Origin: CAZJHM01 sp964545925
GTDB taxonomy: Archaea; Iainarchaeota; Iainarchaeia; Iainarchaeales; CAZJHM01
Assembly: GCA_964545925.1 (NCBI GenBank)
Contig: CAZJHM010000001.1
Span: 1-59,896 of the forward strand
Length of the DNA: 59,896 nucleotides
Direction: 5' to 3'
In this document: positions 16,605-23,104 of the stretch, one piece after another
How positions within the stretch are numbered: the first letter of the stretch is position 1
Layout: each line of letters opens with the position of its first letter
Program-made: the position numbers and the translations under genes
The notes under the pieces: model-generated
Told to the model about the DNA's origin: nothing
The model's database searches: none
The model's input: only the letters and a program-made list of their open reading frames with translations

Positions 16605-16946
16605 ATGAAATCGAATATAAAAGAAAATACAATAAGAAAACTAGAAGAGTTTGGAAGAAAAAATAAAATAAAACTCTGGAAAGATGTTTCAGAGAGATTG
16701 AAAAAACCATCAAGAAAAAAACCAACAATTAATCTTTGGAAAATAGGAAAATTAGCAACAGAAGGAAAATATCTTTTAGTTTATGGAAAAATTCTCGGAA
16801 CAGGAGATTTAGATGTTCCTGTAAATATAATATATAATGAAATAAGTGAAAAAGCAAAAAAGAAGATTGAAGAAAAAGGAGGAAAAACAGTTTTCCTAGT
16901 TGATGCTTTAGACATTAAACCTGAAAAGATAGTGATTGTAAAATGA
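16605..16946 (+). CDS. rpl18e: Ribosomal protein eL18
   Basis: Archaeal/eukaryotic homologue of bacterial L15 partner proteins. The 113 residues include RKKPTINLWKIGKLA, KYLLVYGKILGTGDLDVPVN and VDALDIKPEKIVIVK. It begins 28 nt after the tRNA-Leu and overlaps rpl13 by 4 nt. Order Rpo3-eL18-uL13-uS9-Rpo10 is the classic archaeal alpha block. Confidence 0.95.
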   Translation: MKSNIKENTIRKLEEFGRKNKIKLWKDVSERLKKPSRKKPTINLWKIGKLATEGKYLLVYGKILGTGDLDVPVNIIYNEISEKAKKKIEEKGGKTVFLVDALDIKPEKIVIVK

Positions 16947-17359
16947 TTGTCGTAGATGCAAAAAATAAAATTGCTGGAAGATTAGCAACAGAAATCAGTA
17001 AAAGAGCTTTAAATGGAGAAGAAATTGCTGTTGTAAATTCAGAACAAGCAATATTAACAAACCCTGATGCTTTTTTGGAAAGAATGAAAATCAGAGTAAA
17101 AATGCAAACCAAAGGAAATCCACATAAAAGTCCTAAGTTTAGTAGAATGCCAGAAAGAATTATGAAAAGAATAATAAGAGGAATGATTAATCACAAATCA
17201 GCAAGAGGAAGAACAGCATTTAAAAAAATAAAAACATATATTGGAAAACCAGCAGATATTAAAGGAGAAATTATAGACATGCCTTTTGCAGAATACAAAG
17301 GCTCTGGAAAAACAAGAACAATTGGAGAAATAAGTAAAGAATTAGGAGCAAAATGGTGA
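16943..17359 (+). CDS. rpl13: Ribosomal protein uL13
   Basis: Large-subunit assembly protein. VVDAKNKIAGRLATEISKRA, RMPERIMKRIIRGMINHKSA and GRTAFKKIKTYIG identify it, with 138 residues. The last codon and stop (TGG TGA) create the GGTGA Shine-Dalgarno (17355-17359) used by rps9. Confidence 0.97.
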   Translation: MIVVDAKNKIAGRLATEISKRALNGEEIAVVNSEQAILTNPDAFLERMKIRVKMQTKGNPHKSPKFSRMPERIMKRIIRGMINHKSARGRTAFKKIKTYIGKPADIKGEIIDMPFAEYKGSGKTRTIGEISKELGAKW

Positions 17360-17363
17360 TATA

Positions 17364-17771
17364 ATGGTTAAAAAGAAAGTCATATATGCAAAAGCTAAAA
17401 AAAAGACAGCGATTGCAAAAGGAAATGCTGTAGAAGGAAAAGGTAAAATAAGAATCAATAGTGAAGATATAAATATAATCCAACCTGAAATACTTAAAAA
17501 ATATGTTATGGAACCAATTCTTATCTGTGAAACTCCTATAGAATGGGACATGAAAATAGAAGTAAAAGGAGGAGGAAGAGTTTCACAAATGAGTGCAGCA
17601 CGCTCAGTTATTGCAAAATTAATTATTGAAATTGCAAAGAAAGACAAAAAATTAAAAAGAAAATTTATTGAATATGACAGGGTTTTATTGATTGATGACC
17701 CAAGAAGAAAAGAAGCAAAAAAACCTCTTGGGAAAGGAGCAAGAGCTAGAAAACAAATGAGTAAAAGGTGA
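17364..17771 (+). CDS. rps9: Ribosomal protein uS9
   Basis: Small-subunit protein whose C-terminal tail touches P-site tRNA. YAKAKKKTAIAKGNAVEGKG, GGGRVSQMSAARSVIAKLI, DPRRKEAKKPLGKGARARKQ and the final SKR are diagnostic. Length 135 residues. Its stop again forms a GGTGA (17767-17771) for rpo10. Confidence 0.98.
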   Translation: MVKKKVIYAKAKKKTAIAKGNAVEGKGKIRINSEDINIIQPEILKKYVMEPILICETPIEWDMKIEVKGGGRVSQMSAARSVIAKLIIEIAKKDKKLKRKFIEYDRVLLIDDPRRKEAKKPLGKGARARKQMSKR

Positions 17772-17776
17772 TTATT

Positions 17777-17971
17777 TTGATAATACCAATAAGATGCTTT
17801 ACATGTGGAAAAGAAATTGCAACAGAATATAAGAAATATAAACAACTTTTGGAAGAAGGAAAGACTCCGAAAGAAGCTTTGGATTATTTGGGACTAACAA
17901 GATATTGTTGCAGAAAAATGATTTTGACTCATGTTGAAACAATTGATGATGTAATAAAATATAAGGTGTAA
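17777..17971 (+). CDS. rpoN: RNA polymerase subunit Rpo10 (N), TTG start
   Basis: Small zinc-binding subunit of the Rpo3/Rpo11 assembly platform. The TTG at 17777 is chosen because the protein then begins IIPIRCFTCG, the invariant Rpo10 N-terminus, with GGTGA exactly 5 nt upstream. The in-frame GTG at 17768 is inside that Shine-Dalgarno. Cysteines C7, C10, C44 and C45 (RYCCRK) form the zinc site. Length 64 residues. The rpo6 (rpoK) and enolase genes often found next are missing. Confidence 0.95.
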   Translation: MIIPIRCFTCGKEIATEYKKYKQLLEEGKTPKEALDYLGLTRYCCRKMILTHVETIDDVIKYKV

Positions 17972-17973
17972 AA

Positions 17974-18654
17974 ATGACTGAAGAATACTTAGTGGATAAT
18001 GAAAGATATTTGAAGACAGGAACACATATAGGGACTAGATTTAAGAGTGAAGGAATGAAAAAATTCATTTACAAAACAAGACCTGATAAAATCAAAGTAA
18101 TGGAAATAAAGACAATTGATGAAAGAATAAGACAAGGAGTTGAGTTTATATCAAATTATGAAACTGAGAAAATAGTTGTTGTTTCAAGACGTCCATATTC
18201 ACAAAAACCAGCAAAAATGTTTGCAGAATTAATTGGAGCAAAAGCAATAACAGGAAGATTTGTTCCTGGGGTTTTTACAAATCCATCTACAAAAAGATTT
18301 TTTGAACCTTCAATTGTTTTTGTTGCAGACCCAGAGATAGACAAACAAGCAGTTGTTGAAGCAAAAAAATTAAATGTTCCAGTAATTGCTTTATGTTCTA
18401 CAAATAACGATACAAACAACATTGATTTTATTGTGCCAATAAACAACAAAGGCAGAAAAAGCTTGGCTTTGGTGTTTTGGCTTTTCACAAGAGAGTATTT
18501 GAAGAAAAAAGGAATAATAAAAATAGATACTGATTTCAAAGTTAATCCAGATGCATTTGAATATGAAATAAAGCAAGAGAAAACTGAGAATTCTGAGAAA
18601 ATAAGAAGACAAAATAGAGGAAGATTTCCAAGAGGGAATAGGAGAGAAAGATGA
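17974..18654 (+). CDS. rps2: Ribosomal protein uS2
   Basis: Small-subunit protein at the back of the 30S head. YLKTGTHIGTRFKSEGMKKF, AITGRFVPGVFTNPSTKRF and VPVIALCSTNNDTNNIDFIV with PINNKGRKSLALVFWLF are archaeal uS2 features. The 226 residues end in a basic RNRGRFPRGNRRER-type tail. It overlaps the MEMO gene by 4 nt, a conserved archaeal neighbour. Confidence 0.97.
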   Translation: MTEEYLVDNERYLKTGTHIGTRFKSEGMKKFIYKTRPDKIKVMEIKTIDERIRQGVEFISNYETEKIVVVSRRPYSQKPAKMFAELIGAKAITGRFVPGVFTNPSTKRFFEPSIVFVADPEIDKQAVVEAKKLNVPVIALCSTNNDTNNIDFIVPINNKGRKSLALVFWLFTREYLKKKGIIKIDTDFKVNPDAFEYEIKQEKTENSEKIRRQNRGRFPRGNRRER

Positions 18655-19397
18655 GAAATTATCTTTTTTCAGATTATTTCTATCCTTCTAAAAATTTGAA
18701 AGACACAATAAAATCTTTTTCAATAAAATACAAAGGAGATGCTGATATAGTTATATCTCCACATGCTGGATATAAATATTCAGGTAAAACTTCTGCATTA
18801 TCTATTTCTCACTTACAAAAATCTCAAGAGTATGTTCTTTTAGGTCCAAGCCATAATGGAATTGGAGAGATTACAATCAGTACTGAGGATTGGGAAACTC
18901 CTCTCGGAGTAGTGAAAAACAGCGAAAAAACAAAAGAAGTCTTGAAAGAGATAGGGACAGAAAATAACTCTGCTCATTATCAAGAACATTCTTTGGAAAT
19001 TATCTTACCTTTAATGCAAAATTATCTAAAAAAATTTAAAATTATTCCAATTAATCTAAATGTTCAAAAGAAATCTAAGCTAGAAGAGCTCTCAGAAATT
19101 TTATTTAAATTAAAAATTCCAATTGTTGTTTCTTGTGACTTTTCTCATTATTTAAGTCCTGAAAATGCGAAAAAAAATGATTATGATGCAATAGATTCTT
19201 TGTTGAAAGAAAAACCTGATGAGTTTTATAAAAAAGTTGTTGAAAAAAAATATTCAATTTGTGGTTACCAAGGTGTTTTTGTTGCTTCTTTAATTGCTAA
19301 GAAAAAGAAATTAAAACCAGAGTTATTAGAATATACTCAATCAATAGGAGAAAAAGTTGTAGGTTATTCTTCAATTATATATAAAGATTATACATAA
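18651..19397 (+). CDS. MEMO1-family protein
   Basis: Member of the MEMO1 family (AmmeMemoRadiSam system protein B), with a dioxygenase-like fold of uncertain biochemical role. Conserved residues are visible: H38 (SPHAGYKYSG), H68 (GPSHNG), H166 (CDFSHYL) and C204 (ICGYQGV). These correspond to the metal/redox centre of the human protein. Length 248 residues. It overlaps rps2 by ATGA. In many archaea mevalonate kinase and other mevalonate-pathway genes follow this gene; here they do not. Confidence 0.9.
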   Translation: MRNYLFSDYFYPSKNLKDTIKSFSIKYKGDADIVISPHAGYKYSGKTSALSISHLQKSQEYVLLGPSHNGIGEITISTEDWETPLGVVKNSEKTKEVLKEIGTENNSAHYQEHSLEIILPLMQNYLKKFKIIPINLNVQKKSKLEELSEILFKLKIPIVVSCDFSHYLSPENAKKNDYDAIDSLLKEKPDEFYKKVVEKKYSICGYQGVFVASLIAKKKKLKPELLEYTQSIGEKVVGYSSIIYKDYT

Positions 19398-19411
19398 AAC
19401 TAAACAAAAAG

Positions 19412-19420
19412 AATAAATAT
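19412..19420 (+). promoter_or_regulatory. TATA box of the TrmB-type gene
   Basis: AATAAATAT centred about 25 nt before the ATG at 19441; no Shine-Dalgarno is present, so the transcript is probably leaderless. Confidence 0.5.
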
Positions 19421-19440
19421 GCTTCCTTTCATCTATTTAT

Positions 19441-20127
19441 ATGACTGTTAATTTAAGTGAGTTAAACCTGAAAAAAATAGGATTAACTAAATATGAGATA
19501 AATACTATAAATGCAATGCTCAAATTGAAAGAATCAACTCCTCCAAATATAAGCAGAGTTGCAGGAATACCTAAAACAAGAATATATGATGTTTTAGAAA
19601 AACTAGAGGAAGAAGGATTTGTAATGCAAGTCTCAGATAGTCCTAAGATATTTAGATTACATAAAATAAAGGAAGCTTTACAAAAAAGAACAGATGAAAG
19701 AAAAAATGAATTGCAAGAAATAGATGGATTATTAAAACAGTTTTCTGACCCTGACTTAGAAGAAGAAGCTGAACAATTAATTAAATTAAAAACAGAAAGA
19801 GATATGGAAAGAGTCATATTACAAGAATTAGGAAAAGCAAAAGAAGGTGTTGTTGCATTTACTAATTTAAAACCAGGAAATAAAAAAATAATCTCAATTT
19901 TAAAAGAATTAAGTCAGAAAAAAGATGTTAAAGTCATAAATGCAAATAATGAGATGCATGGTTTAAATGCTGTACACAAACCACATGATTTACATGCATA
20001 TATAATTGATGATTCTAGATTGTTAATGGGATTAAATAAAGAACCTAATTATAATTTAGCTGTATTAAACAACAAGCATATGATAAATGCACTTAAATCT
20101 TATTTTGAACAAAATTGGAAAAAATAA
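19441..20127 (+). CDS. TrmB-family transcriptional regulator
   Basis: A winged-helix DNA-binding domain occupies about residues 5-80 (LTKYEINTINAMLKLKESTP, ISRVAGIPKTRIYDVLEKLE, EEGFVMQVSDSPKIFRL). A short coiled-coil stretch and a C-terminal domain of phospholipase-D-like fold, typical of TrmB proteins, follow. Family members respond to sugars or other metabolites; no ligand can be inferred here. Length 228 residues. Its TAA and the stop of the convergent gltX abut as the palindrome TAATTA (20125-20130). Confidence 0.85.
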   Translation: MTVNLSELNLKKIGLTKYEINTINAMLKLKESTPPNISRVAGIPKTRIYDVLEKLEEEGFVMQVSDSPKIFRLHKIKEALQKRTDERKNELQEIDGLLKQFSDPDLEEEAEQLIKLKTERDMERVILQELGKAKEGVVAFTNLKPGNKKIISILKELSQKKDVKVINANNEMHGLNAVHKPHDLHAYIIDDSRLLMGLNKEPNYNLAVLNNKHMINALKSYFEQNWKK

Positions 20128-21699
20128 TTAAGAATGAGTAAATCTGAAAAATTCAGAATCTTTTTTACAGAACCCATATTTAGAGAAATAGACATATTCT
20201 TTTTGTTTTTCTATGGATTTCTCAGTGTAATATTCTTTCTTTTGGGAATTTTTCTCAAGAATAAAAATTTTCAAAGGCTCAGAAATCCAATCAACAATTA
20301 TTTTTGTGTCTTTTTCTGAAGGTATTGCTTGGCAATTTTTGATTTCAAAATTTCCTAATTCCCTGAACTTGACTAAGCCTTTAGCCTCAGAAGGAATAAA
20401 AACTTTTGAAATTTTATATTTCAAATTATCTTTTTCTATTTTATACTCTTTATCCAGCTGAATTTCACGAATATTTTTAAAAAGAGGGAATCTTTGACAA
20501 CCCTCAATTAAAGAGCGATTGTAGTTTTCAAGTTTAGCTGAATCATAGTTTGCATCAGATGTAGTTGTCCCCATATCTAAAATTAAATGTTTGATTGCTT
20601 CTGGTTTTATTCCTCTTTTTCTTAAAGCCTCTAAAGTCAATAAGCGAGGGTCATCCCAGCCTGTGTATTTGCCTTCTTTTATTCCTTTAAGAATTTCTGA
20701 TTTAGAAATTGGGTATTCTTTGGAAATTATTCTTCCATAATGAATGCAAAAAGGGTATTCCCAATTAAAAATCTTATAAAGGAATTTTTGTTTTGTAGCA
20801 TTTTGTTCATGTTCTTGTCCTCTTATAATCAAAGTTATATCTTCAAACTTATCTTCTAAAGCTGAAGAAAAATTATAAGATGGCCAAATATGTTTGTCTT
20901 TAACAAATGGATGAATTGGATTATCTACTATTTTAGCTAACCACCAATCTCTTACACTTGGATCCTTGTGCTTTAAGTCTGTCTTTAAACGAAGAACTGC
21001 TTCTCCCTCTTTATAAGTATGATTAAGCATCTTAGCAAATTCTTTTTCCTGCTCTTTAGAATTTTTAGAACGACATGGGCAAGGTTCTCCTTTTCTTGTT
21101 AATTCTCTCCATTTTTCAGATTTACATATGCAAACATATGCTTGCCCAAGAGAAACAAGTTTTTGCATATAATCATAATATTTTTCCATATTGTCTGTTG
21201 CAAAATAAAATTTGTCTGGTTTTGTTCCTAACCATTCCAAATTTTCAATAAATATTTTCTTACTGTCTGAAAGTATTTTTTTTATTTTTGGGTCTGTGTC
21301 ATCTAAACGAAGTGTAAACTTACCAGAATATTTACGAGAGTATTCATAACAAAGAATTGCTGCCCTTGCATGTCCTATATGTGGATGAGCACTTGGATTT
21401 GGAGCAAATCTTGTAATTGCTTTTTTTAAGTTTGGGATTTCAGGCAAACCTTCTGGTTTCTCTTGAGGTTTAAGCTCATAATCATTTTCAAACTTTTTGT
21501 ATTCAGATTCAATAATAGAAAAAGAAAGAGAATTTACTTTTTCAACTTGTTCTTTGGAGATTTTTATCAAATTAGAAGCATCTTTTCCATGCAAAGCAAT
21601 TAATTTGCCTACGACTGCTCCTTGGCTAGCTTTTCCTTTATGAAGAAAAGCATTTTTTATGGCATATCTATAAGCATCTTTCTCAATTTTAGAAGGCAT
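20128..21699 (-). CDS. gltX: Glutamyl-tRNA synthetase (archaeal type)
   Basis: Class I synthetase charging tRNA-Glu (and tRNA-Gln in organisms using the amidotransferase route). The HIGH motif is seen in NPSAHPHIGHARAAILCYEY. The zinc-finger-like CICKSEKW..CPCR lies at about residues 188-206. The KMSKS-like loop is YPISKSEILKGI, followed by the archaeal GWDDPRLLTLEALRKRGI. The C-terminus is the beta-barrel anticodon domain of the archaeal/eukaryotic (GlnRS-like) type. Length 523 residues, slightly short. Confidence 0.96.
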   Translation of the reverse strand: MPSKIEKDAYRYAIKNAFLHKGKASQGAVVGKLIALHGKDASNLIKISKEQVEKVNSLSFSIIESEYKKFENDYELKPQEKPEGLPEIPNLKKAITRFAPNPSAHPHIGHARAAILCYEYSRKYSGKFTLRLDDTDPKIKKILSDSKKIFIENLEWLGTKPDKFYFATDNMEKYYDYMQKLVSLGQAYVCICKSEKWRELTRKGEPCPCRSKNSKEQEKEFAKMLNHTYKEGEAVLRLKTDLKHKDPSVRDWWLAKIVDNPIHPFVKDKHIWPSYNFSSALEDKFEDITLIIRGQEHEQNATKQKFLYKIFNWEYPFCIHYGRIISKEYPISKSEILKGIKEGKYTGWDDPRLLTLEALRKRGIKPEAIKHLILDMGTTTSDANYDSAKLENYNRSLIEGCQRFPLFKNIREIQLDKEYKIEKDNLKYKISKVFIPSEAKGLVKFRELGNFEIKNCQAIPSEKDTKIIVDWISEPLKIFILEKNSQKKEYYTEKSIEKQKEYVYFSKYGFCKKDSEFFRFTHS

Positions 21700-21717
21700 A
21701 AAATAATAAGCAAAGAC

Positions 21718-21730
21718 AATAAATTAAACC
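21718..21730 (-). promoter_or_regulatory. TATA box of gltX
   Basis: On the minus strand GGTTTAATTTATT is centred about 25 nt upstream of the gltX ATG (21699). It lies back-to-back with the rpl7ae promoter in a 144-nt divergent gap. Confidence 0.5.
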
Positions 21731-21756
21731 TTTTGTTAGAGAAAAAGACAATAAAA

Positions 21757-21772
21757 AACCTTTTTAAAGGTT
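21757..21772 (+). promoter_or_regulatory. Promoter of the rpl7ae operon (palindromic TATA)
   Basis: AACCTTT-TT-AAAGGTT is a perfect inverted repeat containing the TATA box TTTTTAAA (21761-21768). Transcription should start near 21790, giving a leader of about 54 nt. The same AACCTTT(T/A)TAAA pattern occurs at the rpl3 promoter (209-220). Confidence 0.6.
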
Positions 21773-21793
21773 GTGAAGAAGAAGTTTATTAAT

Positions 21794-21839
21794 CAATAAT
21801 CTAATTTTGGATTATTGCCTATGACTTTAAGGAGGTAAT
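21794..21839 (+). promoter_or_regulatory. rpl7ae leader with candidate L7Ae-binding kink-turn
   Basis: Two mutually exclusive structures are visible. (1) Stem CAATAATC/GATTATTG (21794-21801, 21810-21817). (2) A kink-turn or k-loop: C-stem ATTGCC/GGTAAT (21814-21819 with 21834-21839, one G-U), three-base bulge UAU (21820-21822), tandem G.A pairs from GA 21823-21824 and GA 21832-21833, and a small loop. Structure 2 encloses the Shine-Dalgarno GGAGG (21831-21835). L7Ae is a kink-turn binder, and autoregulation of its own mRNA has been described in archaea. Confidence 0.5.
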
Positions 21840-21843
21840 AAAA

Positions 21844-22194
21844 ATGGCTATGTCTGAGAACATGGTTAAGGAACAAATTAATCTTTTAACTAGTATAAAA
21901 CAAAAAAGAGGAAAAATAAAGATTGGTGTTAATGAGGTAACCAAAACAATTGAAAGAGGAAGTGCTAAATTTGTTGTTATAGCAGATGATGTAAATCCTA
22001 AAGAACTTGTTGCTCATTTGCCAATAATAGCAAAAGAAAAAGGAATTGCTATTTCACACACACCTGCAAAGGAAGATTTGGGAAAGGCAGTTGGACTAAA
22101 AGTAGGTACTTCAGCTATTGCTATTGTAGATGAAGGAGAAAATAAAGCTGAGCTCCAAAAATTTATTGAAAAGCTCAAAGCAATGAAAGAGTGA
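21844..22194 (+). CDS. rpl7ae: Ribosomal protein eL8 (L7Ae)
   Basis: Kink-turn RNA-binding protein shared by the ribosome, box C/D and H/ACA RNPs and archaeal RNase P. KIGVNEVTKTIERGSAKFVV, IADDVNPKELVAHLPIIAKE and KEDLGKAVGLKVGTSAIAIV are the family core, and 116 residues is typical. The strong Shine-Dalgarno AAGGAGGT precedes the ATG, inside the leader structure described separately. It heads an operon with rps28e, rpl24e and ndk. Confidence 0.97.
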   Translation: MAMSENMVKEQINLLTSIKQKRGKIKIGVNEVTKTIERGSAKFVVIADDVNPKELVAHLPIIAKEKGIAISHTPAKEDLGKAVGLKVGTSAIAIVDEGENKAELQKFIEKLKAMKE

Positions 22195-22199
22195 TGTAA

Positions 22200-22415
22200 A
22201 TGGCAGACGAAAGAGGAACTCCTGCAGAAGTTGTTGAAATAATAAAAAGAACAGGAGTGCATGGAGAAATAACCCAAGTTCTTTGTAAGATTCTCGAAGG
22301 AAGAGAAGAAGGCAGAGTAAAAAGAAGAAATGTTAAAGGTTTAGTAAAAAATGGAGATATAATTATTCTCTTGAATACTGAACACGAAGCAAAGGACATA
22401 AAGGGAGGAAGATAA
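22200..22415 (+). CDS. rps28e: Ribosomal protein eS28
   Basis: Small OB-fold protein of the 30S subunit, 71 residues. PAEVVEIIKRTGVHGEITQV, REEGRVKRRNVKGLVKNGDI and the C-terminal EHEAKDIKGGR match archaeal eS28. The eL8-eS28-eL24-Ndk order is conserved among archaea. Confidence 0.95.
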   Translation: MADERGTPAEVVEIIKRTGVHGEITQVLCKILEGREEGRVKRRNVKGLVKNGDIIILLNTEHEAKDIKGGR

Positions 22416-22416
22416 A

Positions 22417-22692
22417 ATGGAATGTACTTTCTGTAAAGAAAACATAAAACCTGGAACAGGGCTTATTTATGTCAAAAAAGAAGGAGCTGTTTTTTATTTT
22501 TGTTCTAAAAAATGCGAAAGAAACCTTTTGAACCTAAGAAGAAATCCTGCAAAACTCAAATGGATAAAAAAAGAAGAAAAAATAAAAAGAGAAAAAGAAG
22601 AAGTAATAGAAAAGAAAAGAGAAAGAAAAACAAAAGATAAGACAAAAACAAGAAAAAGAAGAGAAAGACAAAAGGTGAAAAAAAGTGAGTGA
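22417..22692 (+). CDS. rpl24e: Ribosomal protein eL24
   Basis: Large-subunit zinc protein with C3, C6, C29 and C33 (ECTFCKENIKPGTGL, YFCSKKCERN) and NLRRNPAKLKW. The C-terminal about 40 residues are an almost pure Lys/Glu/Arg extension not needed for the core fold. It ends inside the start region of ndk. Confidence 0.94.
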   Translation: MECTFCKENIKPGTGLIYVKKEGAVFYFCSKKCERNLLNLRRNPAKLKWIKKEEKIKREKEEVIEKKRERKTKDKTKTRKRRERQKVKKSE

Positions 22693-23104
22693 AAAGACTC
22701 TTGTTATAATAAAACCAGATGCAATGGGAAGAAAAATTGCTGGAAGAGTTATCTCAAGAATAGAAGACAAAGGCTTGAGAATAATTGGAGCAAAAATGAT
22801 GCATTTGGATGACGAGATTCTTGGAAAACACTATGCAGAACATAAAGAGAAACCTTTCTATGGAAAATTGGTGGGGTTTATGAAAACCCTACCTGTTATT
22901 GTTTTTGTTATAGAAGGGGAGAGAGCTATAGATGTAATGAGAAAACTTGCTGGTCCGACCTATGGAGTAGAAGCCCCAGCAGGAACAATTAGAGGAGATT
23001 TTGCTTTAAATGTGACTGAGAGTATTGTACATGCAAGCGACTCAAAAGAAAGTGCTGAAAGAGAAATAAAAATATTCTTCAAAAAAGAGGAGATATTTGA
23101 ATAA
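22685..23104 (+). CDS. ndk: Nucleoside diphosphate kinase (GTG start)
   Basis: Transfers the terminal phosphate between nucleoside triphosphates and diphosphates through a phosphohistidine. The active-site histidine H116 lies in NVTESIVHASDS, and TLVIIKPDAMGR and GPTYGVEAPAGTIRGDF are also family motifs. Length 139 residues. The GTG at 22685 has GGTGA (22675-22679) 5 nt upstream. It overlaps the end of rpl24e and the start of the aIF5B gene. Confidence 0.96.
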   Translation: MSEKTLVIIKPDAMGRKIAGRVISRIEDKGLRIIGAKMMHLDDEILGKHYAEHKEKPFYGKLVGFMKTLPVIVFVIEGERAIDVMRKLAGPTYGVEAPAGTIRGDFALNVTESIVHASDSKESAEREIKIFFKKEEIFE

